In this document: one piece after another, positions 1 to 8,191 of the stretch
How the letters are laid out: every line of letters starts with the position of its first letter
Numbering within the stretch: position 1 is the stretch's first letter
From: Desmonostoc muscorum FACHB-395
GTDB lineage: Bacteria > Cyanobacteriota > Cyanobacteriia > Cyanobacteriales > Nostocaceae
Reading direction: 5' to 3'
Length of the DNA stretch: 43,100 nt
Assembly (NCBI RefSeq): GCF_014698035.1
Contig: NZ_JACJSF010000069.1
Span: 1-43,100, forward strand
The notes under the pieces: generated by a model
Told to the model about the DNA's origin: nothing
Database searches by the model: none
The model's input: only the letters and a program-made list of their open reading frames with translations
Program-made: the position numbers and the translations under genes

Positions 1-2
1 GG

Positions 3-100
3 AAAATTTCACTTAGTCTGCAAAAAAATTTCATTTAGTCTGCAACAAAAATTGCTCAAACCCTTATTCTTGCGTTGAAAAAATTTCACTTAGTCTGCAA
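3..100 (+). repeat. three direct copies of a 21-bp repeat, possible Tn7-like transposon end
   Basis: Copies lie at 3-23, 25-45 and 80-100. The shared core is TTTCAYTTAGTCTGCAA preceded by AAAA, with one C/T difference in the middle copy. The first two copies are 22 bp apart (about two helical turns) and the third is set off by 34 bp. Closely and loosely spaced direct repeats of about 20 bp are the usual layout of transposase (TnsB-like) binding sites at ends of Tn7-like and related elements. A possible terminal ACA follows the last copy at 105-107, which would put the body of the element to the left, outside the window. No transposase is visible here, so the identity is an inference. Confidence 0.5.
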
Positions 101-604
101 ACCCACAATGCGATCGCTCTGGGTGCATGTTGGCAACGGAATAGACACTATTGCGCTGCCGATGAATTTTGCTTGTCTTTGGTATCGCCTATGATGCGTA
201 ATCCAGCGATACACACTTACATGGTGCTAACTTTCAGTTATAGTTAGCCGTAACTTATTATAGGCACAATTAACTATATCTTTGACTGAGTGCAAAGATA
301 GTTTACAAAAGTTGCTCAGGCAGTTGCCTTAGCTATGGGAATAAAAAAGTTTAACAATTTCTGTTAAGTGCTTTACCCCGCTCCAAGCATCCGTCCAGAA
401 ATCGCTTGAAAGAGCCTCTACGCCGCACCCACGCTACGTTATTACTAGAGCGATCGCCACTTCGCCACTGGCTCATGATGGTTACGCCATCGCTGTTAAG
501 CTCTTCAAAGATTTCTGGTTTTATTTCCCAGTAACTCTATTATTATCCAGTCATCAGTAATGGGGAGTATATTTTCCAGTGTTGTAGAGTCTTTTTGTTC
601 TTGA
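101..604. other. non-coding stretch, nothing recognised
   Basis: About 500 bp between the repeat cluster and the first gene. It contains HIP1-type palindromes (for example at 112-119 and around 450) and no convincing reading frame. A minus-strand frame at roughly 345-530 stays open for about 60 codons but has no start with a ribosome site and no family resemblance I recognise. Confidence 0.4.
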
Positions 605-1243
605 CTAATAAATTTCGTCTTCTTCATCTAGCCAATCTTCATCCCAGAGAAGTTCATTGTAAACCTTAGTAGCTTGAGATATTTTTAGGTTGTGAGCTGC
701 TGTCACACAATTTCTTGGTTGCCAGCCAATGAGGGCGTATCTCCCATGTAAATATCTGACAGCATTTTTGCAGTCATTAATTACTGGAATATCCTCTTTG
801 ATGTATTTTCGCAATTGGACTCCTAAACGAATTGCCTCCATTTCATAATTGTGAAAGTAGTGTTCTTCAGCATCAGGTGTAGAAATCAGTAATCCTCTAA
901 CCCAGGCATGATTTTTATAGATAGCCTTCGCTACAACTAAATTGACTTGTTTTGGTGTCCATTTGCTCCTTTGTAAAAACTTATCTATTGCTGATTGATC
1001 GTCTAAATCTATATCTACATTAGATTCTGAAAGTATTTCCGAGACATCTGTATTTTCTAGAAACAGTTCATACCACTCTTGAAAAGTTTCGGGACTAAAC
1101 AATTTTCTTGCATCTTCAAATGAAATTTTCTCCCATCCTGCATCTGTAACTATTTCGTTACCAGTAGGAGCAATAAACAGATTCTTTTCTTCTAACATCC
1201 AAGGGAAGGATGTATTATGATGTCTTCTCTTTCGTTTACCCAT
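605..1243 (-). CDS. hypothetical protein (212 aa)
   Basis: I do not recognise the family. The protein is soluble, without signal peptide or membrane segment. It starts with a basic stretch (GKRKRRHH), has an acidic middle (about residues 75-90) and a very acidic tail ending LDEEDEIY. The ATG at 1243 is chosen because an AGG lies seven bases upstream; an in-frame ATG at 1261 would add six residues and has no clear ribosome site. Codon use and length suggest a real gene. It is followed on the same strand by nothing recognisable and preceded by another small unknown gene at 1419-1712. Confidence 0.65.
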   Translation of the reverse strand: MGKRKRRHHNTSFPWMLEEKNLFIAPTGNEIVTDAGWEKISFEDARKLFSPETFQEWYELFLENTDVSEILSESNVDIDLDDQSAIDKFLQRSKWTPKQVNLVVAKAIYKNHAWVRGLLISTPDAEEHYFHNYEMEAIRLGVQLRKYIKEDIPVINDCKNAVRYLHGRYALIGWQPRNCVTAAHNLKISQATKVYNELLWDEDWLDEEDEIY

Positions 1244-1418
1244 TAAACAACCTGATGCCATTGCAATGTCTGCGACGAGTAGCCTAAGCGTCTATGCATT
1301 CAACTTTAGTGCTATCGTTGATTATTTTTTAGGCTTCTTTATCAAAATAAAACTTCTGTTTGTGATAATGCGTACACACAACAGCAACGTATTTTTTTCA
1401 CCGATCTTTACTAGGCTT

Positions 1419-1712
1419 TTACCCGCAGAAATCATCCACGCGGATATCCCGCCAGATATCAGAAATCTGCCAGCCGGAATTACCCACAGATTGTACTGGA
1501 GGATTGTCAAGGAATGGAACATAGTCAGGAACTCTAGGCTCTGAAATCGCTACTGGTTTCTCCTCAACCTCAACCACAGGGGCTGGAGAATTGACAGTAT
1601 TAGCTTGAAGAAGTTGGTCTTCTGCTTCCTCAATTAGCTTCATCTGTCTCAGGGTAAGCTTATCAGATTTTTTGATGATCTTCTTGGTATCTATATTATT
1701 AGAAGTTTTCAT
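1419..1712 (-). CDS. small hypothetical protein (97 aa)
   Basis: Unknown family. The N-terminal half is lysine-rich and probably helical (KKIIKKSDKLTLRQMKLIEEA), the C-terminal half is proline-rich and acidic. The start at 1712 is preferred over the in-frame ATG at 1733 because GAGGG sits eight bases upstream of it. No membrane segment or known motif. It could act as a small adaptor or be a fragment of a longer protein; the sequence does not decide. Confidence 0.5.
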   Translation of the reverse strand: MKTSNNIDTKKIIKKSDKLTLRQMKLIEEAEDQLLQANTVNSPAPVVEVEEKPVAISEPRVPDYVPFLDNPPVQSVGNSGWQISDIWRDIRVDDFCG

Positions 1713-2022
1713 TGAATATTCCCTCGAAGGCATTGGTTTTAAATTTGGATGAGTAAAGTTGGGAGAAGTTAGGTATAAATAATTTGCACAGAATTAACAA
1801 GGTACAACAAATCTATGGGAAATACGAGTCCCTAATTGTAGGAATTTATTAATTGTGTACAAATCTGGTTTCGTGCAGATGCCCCAGCATAATCTATTGC
1901 ACAGATGCAAGTATTAAGCGATCGCTTCTTTCCTCATGACTGTACTTCAAGATTGTTTTGTCGTTTTGACTCCTAATAAGCAGATAATGGATGGTTAAGA
2001 GTTCTCGCTGGAAAGGAACAGG

Positions 2023-2760
2023 TTGAAAAACTTATCAGGTGAGAAAGGCACAATCTTAGTAGTAGATGACGAAGCCAGCATCCGCCGAATTTTACAGATG
2101 CGGTTAGAAATGATTGGCTACAGTGTAGTTACAGCTAGTGATGGTGAAGAAGCTTTGTCAGCTTTTCGCCAGTTGACCCCTGATTTAATAGTTCTAGATG
2201 TGATGATGCCAAAGCTGGATGGCTACGGTGTCTGTCAAGAATTACGGAAACAATCAGGTGTGCCAATTATCATGCTAACAGCCTTGGCAGATGTAGCAGA
2301 CCGAATTACTGGGCTGGAATTAGGGGCTGATGATTATATGGCGAAACCTTTCTCACCCAAGGAATTAGAGTCAAGAATTCGCTCGTTGCTGCGACGAAGA
2401 AACGATAGAACAACTACTGCTGCTATTTCAAATTTGCGAGTAATGGTTGTAGACAATCTCAAAATTGATACCAATAAGCGACAAGTCTACAAAGCGGGTG
2501 AGCGGATTCCATTAACGGGTGTAGAGTACAGCTTAGTAGAGTTATTGATGAGCTATCCGGGTAAATCTTTTAGCCGTGGAGAAATATTGCAGCAAGTATG
2601 GGGTTATAACGCAGAACAACATGCAGATACTCGTGTGGTGGATGTACATATCTCACGTTTGCGCTTGAAGTTAGAAGATGACCCGGAAAACCCAGAATAT
2701 ATACTTACAGCAAGAGGAAGTGGTTACTTTTTTCAACGAATTGCTCAACGAGAGCATTAA
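2023..2760 (+). CDS. OmpR-family response regulator, RpaB-like (Ycf27 group)
   Basis: DNA-binding response regulator of 245 aa. The receiver domain (about 10-122) has acidic D15/D16, phospho-acceptor D59 in VLDVMMP and conserved K108 in AKPF. The winged-helix effector domain follows (about 145-240; RVVDVHISRLRLKLED, ARGSGYFF). The receiver is very close to cyanobacterial RpaB, the regulator of high-light and photosystem genes; differences such as MAKPF and a variable linker suggest an accessory paralogue rather than the essential chromosomal copy. Translation starts at TTG: AAGGAA lies just upstream and the only in-frame upstream ATG, at 1987, runs into TAA. No kinase is adjacent on this strand. 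A 63-aa gene follows 46 bp downstream. Confidence 0.85.
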   Translation: MKNLSGEKGTILVVDDEASIRRILQMRLEMIGYSVVTASDGEEALSAFRQLTPDLIVLDVMMPKLDGYGVCQELRKQSGVPIIMLTALADVADRITGLELGADDYMAKPFSPKELESRIRSLLRRRNDRTTTAAISNLRVMVVDNLKIDTNKRQVYKAGERIPLTGVEYSLVELLMSYPGKSFSRGEILQQVWGYNAEQHADTRVVDVHISRLRLKLEDDPENPEYILTARGSGYFFQRIAQREH

Positions 2761-2806
2761 TCATGAAACCGCCAAATGTCACTTATCACATCCACAACAC
2801 CAGTAA

Positions 2807-2998
2807 ATGTCCCAAGTTAAAGTTGATACGGTTGTTTGTATCAACGGCAGCACGCTGATGGTCTTTTACACCCCTGGACACTGCTGGGAATTCCGTATCA
2901 TCAGCCGCAGTGGGGGCATATTCGGGGAACAAAAGATTTATTACACGGCGGAGGCGGTGTTGAAAACTGGGTTAGAGTGGTTGCGGGATGAACGGTAA
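2807..2998 (+). CDS. small hypothetical protein, paralogue of the one at 30800
   Basis: A 63-residue protein with a conserved core WEFRIISRSGGIFGEQKIYY and no membrane segment. A near-identical protein is encoded at 30800-30991, with high similarity at DNA level too, so this is a real gene. It lies 46 bp after the RpaB-like regulator on the same strand and its TAA overlaps the ATG of another tiny frame (TAATG at 2996-3000). Function unknown; size and compact predicted beta-rich sequence would fit a small regulatory or DNA-associated protein, but that is a guess. Confidence 0.7.
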   Translation: MSQVKVDTVVCINGSTLMVFYTPGHCWEFRIISRSGGIFGEQKIYYTAEAVLKTGLEWLRDER

Positions 2999-3159
2999 TG
3001 AGTGCGTATATGCGATCGCCTGAAGCTGCCTTCGTATCCTTTGAAGAAGGCTTAAGAAGAGCTTCTCGCCGCCCCCGCCTCATCCCTGCCCAAGTAACAA
3101 CCGCCCTTCACAGCCGACGATTGCTCCTTGGGGTAATGGTGCATTTCATATTTGTTTGA
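2998..3159 (+). CDS. possible tiny gene coupled to the preceding one (53 aa)
   Basis: The ATG at 2998 shares its A with the stop codon of the preceding gene (TAATG), the classic arrangement for translational coupling. The 53 residues are arginine-rich in the middle (LRRASRRPRL). A HIP1-type core lies inside the frame. No homologue recognised; the equivalent position after the paralogue at 30991 also has a stop-start overlap (TGATG) but its frame closes after 24 codons and is unrelated. It may be a chance frame. Confidence 0.3.
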   Translation: MSAYMRSPEAAFVSFEEGLRRASRRPRLIPAQVTTALHSRRLLLGVMVHFIFV

Positions 3160-3560
3160 CTAAATTTTGATAACCATTGGTTAACACGCATTCAGCTAAG
3201 GGTGTTGCATTGGGCTTGGTTGATTGCGTCTAATCCTTGTATAGTACAGCTTTAAAAGTTTTTCGCTCTTTTTGCGTAAAGTATAAAACTTCAACTGAAG
3301 AGTATTACATAGCGAACGAATTATATGTAAAGCATGGACAAGATACTAAAAGTCCTTTAATTAATTCCCCCTTTAGAGAAGCGCTGCTCTGGTCATGCCC
3401 CAGGGCAGTTTTTATAGGTGGGCTTCTTTGAGTCAAGCACCCGTTGTCAGCAATTGCAATTTTCGTATAGCCGTTGTTTACTCGCAGAGTAGGAATGCTG
3501 CACTACAGTTTGTAGTATTAAATAAAAATCTAAGAGCAAAAACTAAAAAAGCGACTTTAA
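3160..3560. other. intergenic stretch, nothing recognised
   Basis: About 400 bp between plus-strand genes and the 3' end of rppB. Two short plus-strand frames (from 3237 and 3395) begin with poor starts, have no ribosome site and resemble no protein family. No clear terminator hairpin was found. Confidence 0.4.
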
Positions 3561-4970
3561 CTATTTACGTGATGACTTATATAACATCTTCCAGATGGAG
3601 ATAGAATGAACACTACTAATGGGACGTGCATTGAATGGTAACTTTATAGTAAAAGTACTGCCTTTGCCGAATTCACTTTGCACATCTATGCTGCCGTGGT
3701 GTGAGTGAACAATTGCTTGAACAATGGCTAGTCCCAAACCAGAACCGCCAGTGCTACGAGAGCGATCGCTATTCACCCGATAAAAGCGATCGTAAATTCG
3801 AGTCAGTTCCTTCTCTGGGATACCAATACCCGTATCATGAACCCGAATCACAGCATGATGGTCACTGCAACCCAGGCAAACCGTAACCTCCCCGGATTTG
3901 GGTGTATACTGAATTGCATTGACAATTAAATTAGAAACCAAACGATAAAGCTGGTCACTATCACCGATAATATTTACTGGCTCATTTACCTTTATCCTAG
4001 ATTGCAGCATTACACCTGCCGCAATTGCCATCGCTTCAAATTCCTCGACTAAATCGCTGACAATATCATTTAAACAACATTCTTCTAGTTGTACTGGTAG
4101 GTGTTGTCTATCCAAACGAGCCAATAATAATAAATCTACAACCAAAGTAATAAGTCGCTGATTCTGACGGTGGATAGTTCGCAGAATGTCCCGCGTTTCT
4201 TCTTCATCCAGTTGCGACATTAAAAGCGCTGATTCCACCGTTGCGCCTGTTGCAGCTAAAGGCGTTCGCAATTCGTGTGCTGCATCTGCTGTAAACTGTT
4301 GAATTTGTCGATAAGATTGATAAATTGGCTGCATAGCTAATCCTGATAGCCACCAACTAGCAACTGCAACCATAGCCATTGCGATCGGCAATCCCAAACC
4401 TAAACTTAATTTCACACTATCCAGATAAAGATTAAATTCTTCAAGACTTCGCCCCACTTGCATATAGCCCCAATCCCCATTATCTGGGGTGTGTAGCACT
4501 AAGGAAATTTGGTGGTAATCATTGCCTTTGCTGTCTTTGAGAAATAACCATTTTTCATTGCTGAAGACATTGGACAGTCCTTCTGGATAATTATCAGCAG
4601 TAGCAATTAAGCGTCCTGAAGTATCAAAAAAACGTACATAGTAGTGATCTTTATTAACTACACCAAGAAAATGACGTTTAGTATCTGACTGCTGTTGAGT
4701 ACAACTGGCTCCAATTTTACATAGATTTATATTTGGCAATAGCTCCTGTATAAGGGGTTCCAAACTCCCAGGCTGCCTGAGCTTAAATTCAATACTGTCA
4801 TGCAGTGTTCCCGCTACAGACTCAATTTCACTATCTAAAGCTACCACATGGGCACGGAAAACAGCTCTGTAGGTACCGAAAGCACAAACGCTTAAAATTA
4901 AACCCATGACGAGGGCATACCACAGAGCTAAACGAACACGAGTTCCTCGAAACAGCTTATTTTGATTCAT
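3561..4970 (-). CDS. rppB: sensor histidine kinase RppB (NrsS-like)
   Basis: Membrane histidine kinase of 469 aa, partner of the regulator immediately upstream. Transmembrane helices at about 13-34 and 190-212 enclose a periplasmic sensor of some 150 residues, with two cysteines (C84, C90) that could contribute to metal or redox sensing. The H-box AAHELRTPLAA carries H232; the N-box (NLIVNAIQYT, about 345), G1 (DTGIGIPE) and G2 (GGSGLGLAI) ATP-binding motifs are intact. The start overlaps the 3' end of rppA by 14 bases, so the two are co-translated. The sequence matches the RppB/NrsS group, which in Synechocystis controls nickel or redox-responsive genes. The metal-efflux neighbourhood supports metal sensing here; the ligand cannot be read from the sequence. 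Confidence 0.9.
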   Translation of the reverse strand: MNQNKLFRGTRVRLALWYALVMGLILSVCAFGTYRAVFRAHVVALDSEIESVAGTLHDSIEFKLRQPGSLEPLIQELLPNINLCKIGASCTQQQSDTKRHFLGVVNKDHYYVRFFDTSGRLIATADNYPEGLSNVFSNEKWLFLKDSKGNDYHQISLVLHTPDNGDWGYMQVGRSLEEFNLYLDSVKLSLGLGLPIAMAMVAVASWWLSGLAMQPIYQSYRQIQQFTADAAHELRTPLAATGATVESALLMSQLDEEETRDILRTIHRQNQRLITLVVDLLLLARLDRQHLPVQLEECCLNDIVSDLVEEFEAMAIAAGVMLQSRIKVNEPVNIIGDSDQLYRLVSNLIVNAIQYTPKSGEVTVCLGCSDHHAVIRVHDTGIGIPEKELTRIYDRFYRVNSDRSRSTGGSGLGLAIVQAIVHSHHGSIDVQSEFGKGSTFTIKLPFNARPISSVHSISIWKMLYKSSRK

Positions 4971-5661
4971 CAGTCACATTCAGACGATATCCCATACCGT
5001 GCAAAGTTTCAATCGGGTTAGCGCAGTCAAAGCAGGCTAGTTTGCGACGCAACAAACGTACTTGCGCTGCTACGACATTGCTAGCAGGTTCTGCACTCAC
5101 TTCCCAAAGCTGATTGCGAATCTGTTCCGTGGTAACAATTTGATTGGGGTGCTTCATAAAATATTCCACCAGTTGGAATTCTTTATTAGTTAAAGAAATT
5201 TCCTGTTTTTCTCCTGTCGTATTTTGACCGACAACTGTACTATTGCTGTAATCTAAAGTAAATTTACCAACGGTTAGTTGTTGAGGTTGTAAGTGGGGAT
5301 AACGCCGCTGCAATGCCCGCAACCTTGCCAGTAATTCTGCCATTCCAAAAGGTTTCACCAAGTAATCATCAGCACCCGCATCTAAGCCAGTAACTTTATC
5401 TTCCATGCTATCTCTAGCTGTGAGCATCAAGACAGGCAAAGAATTTCCTTTTAAACGCAGCCTTTTACACAATTCCAAACCAGTAAATCCTGGGAGCATC
5501 CAATCTAAAATCGCCACTGTATATTGTGCCGAACTATTTTCTAAATATGCCCATCCTTCATTACCATCCATTACCCAGTCAACTAAATATTTTTGTTGCT
5601 TCAGCGTTCGCTTAATAGCAGCGCCCAAATCTGACTCATCTTCGACTAGCAGTATCCGCAT
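4957..5661 (-). CDS. rppA: OmpR-family response regulator RppA (NrsR-like)
   Basis: Response regulator of 234 aa with receiver (1-115; E7/D8, phospho-acceptor D53 in ILDWMLP, K103 in LVKPFG) and OmpR-type winged helix (about 130-230). The start at 5661 gives the standard N-terminus MRILLVEDE; the frame extends upstream to 5709 but those 16 residues are not part of the family. It overlaps rppB by 14 bases. Two copies of an 11-bp-period direct repeat lie upstream (5755-5773 and 5973-5991), suggesting autoregulation. The same repeat precedes the two DUF2808 genes, the RND pump at 13074 and the RND adaptor at 29963, which makes RppA the best candidate for the factor that binds them. Confidence 0.9.
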   Translation of the reverse strand: MRILLVEDESDLGAAIKRTLKQQKYLVDWVMDGNEGWAYLENSSAQYTVAILDWMLPGFTGLELCKRLRLKGNSLPVLMLTARDSMEDKVTGLDAGADDYLVKPFGMAELLARLRALQRRYPHLQPQQLTVGKFTLDYSNSTVVGQNTTGEKQEISLTNKEFQLVEYFMKHPNQIVTTEQIRNQLWEVSAEPASNVVAAQVRLLRRKLACFDCANPIETLHGMGYRLNVTDESK

Positions 5662-5754
5662 ATCAAATTGAAAAGTTAAAGGTTCGTGGCAATTTTGTGA
5701 AATCAGCATAGTTAATAACAGGGTTATCCCTTAGAAACAGATTGACAGAAGTTT

Positions 5755-5773
5755 ATGAAATTAGGATGAAATT
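5755..5773 (-). promoter_or_regulatory. putative RppA direct-repeat site upstream of rppAB (proximal)
   Basis: On the plus strand it reads ATGAAATTAGGATGAAATT: two perfect ATGAAATT half-sites with an 11-bp period, as is typical for OmpR-family dimers. It lies 94 bp upstream of the rppA start. GACAG a few bases to the left is shared with the sites at 5973, 7101 and 7699 in similar form. Assignment to RppA is inferred from genomic position. Confidence 0.65.
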
Positions 5774-5972
5774 TTGGGTTATTAAATAATGTATACGAGC
5801 AAGCTATCTAAGATCATAAAGAGATGCTACGCCTTGGTAGTAGATAATCTCTAAGAAAAACTCAGTACATTCCATTGCTCAATTGGTGTGAGTGATACTC
5901 AGTTAGAGAAGTTAACAAGTTTAACTAATTGCAATAGGTCTACTGAGTTATTTTTTATGATGACAGGTAATG

Positions 5973-5991
5973 ATGAAATTAAGATGAAATA
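5973..5991 (-). promoter_or_regulatory. putative RppA direct-repeat site upstream of rppAB (distal)
   Basis: Reads ATGAAATTAAGATGAAATA on the plus strand, the last base differing from the consensus. CAGG lies just before it, as in the DUF2808 promoters. It is 312 bp upstream of rppA, far for a single promoter, so it may serve a distal promoter or a lost gene. Confidence 0.55.
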
Positions 5992-6227
5992 TTAAGTCAG
6001 ATCATAAAACAAAGCAAACGCATCTAAAATATGAAAATCCTTTAATAACAAGGGTTTGAGCATTTGCTTATTGAGGTTACTTTTTAATCAAGATTATTAC
6101 TCAGCAAGGGCTTCAGGAATTACCTACGTTGCCCTGGATCACAAAATTTTTAATTGCACTTAAAATCAACTAGTAAAATTTGAAATTATTGATAATTAAT
6201 AATATTTGGAAATTGGGTTTAATAAAT

Positions 6228-6274
6228 AAAGCTCTTAATATTAACTTATTTATAAATTAAATGTTAAGAGCTTT
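6228..6274 (-). terminator. rho-independent terminator after the DUF2808 gene
   Basis: An 11-bp perfect inverted repeat (AAAGCTCTTAA at 6228-6238 and its complement at 6264-6274) with an AT-rich 25-base loop lies 20 bp beyond the stop codon of the gene at 6294. On the minus strand it is followed by TTTATTTATT. The stem is AT-rich, so strength is uncertain. Confidence 0.55.
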
Positions 6275-6293
6275 CTATTGAATCATGCTAAGT

Positions 6294-6782
6294 TTAAGGA
6301 TTTATACGAAATCTAGCTACACCTATAGGTATTTCTGCATTAATGCCAACAAAATTAGCAGATAGATGGTAGACAGGGCCATTACCAAGAAATGGTTGTT
6401 TAACATTCTTGATATCAATCTTTAGCTTAGTATTAGGAACAATTGGTTCAGCAAAAGCTAGCAGTATAGTTTTGCCATTTACAGAAACATTAGTATTAAT
6501 TTTTCGACCATTCTCTTCGTTTATAACAACATTATTAGTATTATAACTCCACCTGACAGTATTTGGAACTTGAATTTTTAACTGTGAAACACTCTTGCTA
6601 TTTTTGGGAACGTGTACTCGCAAAGTATGTCTAACAGCCGACCAGCGAGTTTGAGGAAATTGAGAGTTACCATCAACATGAGGAATATTACCATCTTCTT
6701 CATTGGCACTTGCATAGTTGGCAGGAATTAAAAGTGCAGCAGCTAGAGTAGATATAGCAACGTAAAATAGCACTTTCTTCAT
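6294..6782 (-). CDS. DUF2808 exported protein (162 aa)
   Basis: Secreted or periplasmic cyanobacterial protein. A Sec signal peptide spans residues 1-26 (KK, hydrophobic core, cleavage near ANYASA-NE). The rest matches the DUF2808 fold: TRWSAVRHTLRVHVPKNS near the start, a VYHLSANFVGINAEIPIGVARF ending (about 140-158). Biochemical role unknown. A close paralogue of 154 aa lies upstream on the same strand at 7145-7609, and both genes have the same promoter layout with an 11-bp direct repeat, so the pair arose by duplication including the control region. Location between RppA and metal exporters suggests a role in metal or envelope stress, for example metal buffering or adhesion, but no metal-binding motif is obvious. 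Confidence 0.8.
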   Translation of the reverse strand: MKKVLFYVAISTLAAALLIPANYASANEEDGNIPHVDGNSQFPQTRWSAVRHTLRVHVPKNSKSVSQLKIQVPNTVRWSYNTNNVVINEENGRKINTNVSVNGKTILLAFAEPIVPNTKLKIDIKNVKQPFLGNGPVYHLSANFVGINAEIPIGVARFRINP

Positions 6783-7100
6783 GTTTACTCCTCACTTAAT
6801 TATTAACGTCAGCAAATCAAAATGAACCTGTGATAAATCAATACGGAACAACTTGGTAAAACTAAAATTAACTACCTTCTACGTTTCTTACTTTTCACAA
6901 TCTGAAAAAAGATTAAATGTAAAAGTTTTAATTTGTTATACTCTTACACTTCGTAATACCAACATTTTCAAAAATTTCCATGAAAAGTTAGTCTACGGTT
7001 ACACGTTAATTAAAGGAAGTTAGAAAAATTACCGTTAACTTGTTTACCGTTTGAAGTTCAAAAGGTATATTACCTTTATTGATCAGTTTGGCAGGTCTAA

Positions 7101-7119
7101 ATGAAATCAAGATGAAATT
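7101..7119 (-). promoter_or_regulatory. putative RppA site upstream of the DUF2808 gene at 6294
   Basis: Reads ATGAAATCAAGATGAAATT on the plus strand. It is 319 bp upstream of the start of the 6294-6782 gene and 26 bp beyond the stop of the next. The flanking CAGTTTGGCAGG element is nearly the same as at 7683-7694, before the paralogue, so the two promoters are duplicates. Confidence 0.6.
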
Positions 7120-7144
7120 TATGATGAATGTCAAAATTTAAGGA

Positions 7145-7609
7145 TTAAAATGTAGGGAATTGAGCTGTACCAACGGGAATCTCTATTTCACTACCAACAA
7201 CCTTCGCTGAAAAGTGGTATACAGAAGCTGGGCCTGTCACTGGTTGTTGAACTTGATTAAAATTAACTAAGAGTTTAGTGCTAGAAATAACCTTTTCAGG
7301 GAAATCTATAATAATATCTTTGCCATTGACGGAAATATTAGTATTAATTTTCTGACCATTCGCGTCGAAGACATCAATGTCATTACTCACTGCTACAGTA
7401 GATGGAGTTTCAATAATAAGTTGGGAAAGAGCGTTGTTGTTTTGAGGGATGTTTAACCGAAAAGTATGTTTGACAAACCGCCAACTATTAGTAGGATATT
7501 GCAAATTATTTTCAACATTAGTCTCTTTAGCACTTGCATGGCTAAAGGAAATGAAAGCTGTAGTGGCAAGAGCAAATACTGTACCTGTATAAATTAATGT
7601 TTTCTTCAT
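7145..7609 (-). CDS. DUF2808 exported protein, second paralogue (154 aa)
   Basis: Same family as 6294-6782: signal peptide 1-27 (KKTLIYTGTVFALATTAF, cleavage near SHASA-KE), a conserved NSWRFVKHTFRLNIPQNN segment and the C-terminal VYHFSAKVVGSEIEIPVGTAQF. The mature part is small and beta-rich, with no cysteines. Divergence from the paralogue is moderate, so the duplication is not recent. A direct-repeat site lies 90 bp upstream of the start. DUF2808 proteins are cyanobacterial surface or periplasmic proteins of unknown function; some are abundant in exoproteomes. Confidence 0.8.
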   Translation of the reverse strand: MKKTLIYTGTVFALATTAFISFSHASAKETNVENNLQYPTNSWRFVKHTFRLNIPQNNNALSQLIIETPSTVAVSNDIDVFDANGQKINTNISVNGKDIIIDFPEKVISSTKLLVNFNQVQQPVTGPASVYHFSAKVVGSEIEIPVGTAQFPTF

Positions 7610-7698
7610 CTGGGATTTATAAGGGAATTGTATGTAAAATAATCTACATACTTTTGCTTATTGAATGAACCTTTACATTATGAGTTTGACAGGCCACG

Positions 7699-7717
7699 AT
7701 GAAATCAACATGAAATT
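7699..7717 (-). promoter_or_regulatory. putative RppA site upstream of the DUF2808 gene at 7145
   Basis: Reads ATGAAATCAACATGAAATT on the plus strand, 90 bp upstream of the start at 7609. On the minus strand a TAATGT lies about 20 bp downstream of it and could be the -10 element, placing the repeat where an activator would contact RNA polymerase. Confidence 0.65.
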
Positions 7718-7908
7718 TTGGCTAGTTATGGAAAGTTATTCATGTTATGGTAGGTAGCCACAGCTGAAGGAGAACTGCGGTTGACGTAGCGAAAAATCCA
7801 ATATTTGAAAATTGTATCCATGACAACTGGGACAGTAGCAATGAATAGTAAAATCAGACTTTTGTTTTCTGTTAGCAACAAGCTGAACGTTTGTCTAGGA
7901 GTTGTGTT

Positions 7909-8175
7909 ATGTTTCTGCGATTAGGCAATATTGTGTTTAGTTTCACTCAAGCTTCCACTACAGGTGAAAGCAATTTTGATAAAGTGCTGGTTTAGTCCAT
8001 AAAGAACATTAGCGATTGCTTAATGGATGGGATAAAAACTCGTAGCAAAGCTGGTGAATACACACTGGAGCGTTTTATATTTAATTGCACCTAGCTACTT
8101 ACGGATAGGCGAACTGAGAAAGACGAATTACTAGTAGATGTAGCTAAGAGTGTAGAAGAGTGTACCCGTTACTAA
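7909..8175 (+). pseudogene. degraded small gene with two in-frame amber stops
   Basis: The ATG at 7909 has a good AGGAG ribosome site and the frame runs 88 codons to TAA at 8173, interrupted by TAG at 7993 and TAG at 8092. The three pieces read as ordinary soluble protein (for example SKAGEYTLERFIFNCT and TEKDELLVDVAKSVEECTRY). Both TAG codons would be CAG (Gln) after a single base change. No family recognised. It could be a pseudogene or, less likely, recoded. Nothing else is found in this 580-bp gap apart from the regulatory repeat at 7699. Confidence 0.4.
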
Positions 8176-8191
8176 ATATCTAACAATTGAC

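Larger units (their letters stand above)
5662..6293. other. rppAB upstream region
   Basis: About 630 bp without a gene. It holds two direct repeats of the putative RppA site (described separately) and, at the far end, the terminator hairpin of the DUF2808 gene. The remaining AT-rich sequence has no coding frame worth reporting. Confidence 0.5.

Noticed and set aside
1266..1544. Plus-strand 92-aa frame
   Set aside because: Overlaps the 3' part of the better supported minus-strand gene at 1419-1712; no ribosome site and no family resemblance.
2763..2864. Short plus-strand frame starting just after the RpaB-like gene
   Set aside because: It overlaps the conserved 63-aa gene in another frame and lacks a ribosome site.
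3237..3604. Two short plus-strand frames downstream of the 63-aa gene
   Set aside because: Poor starts, no ribosome sites, odd composition; the second runs into the end of rppB.
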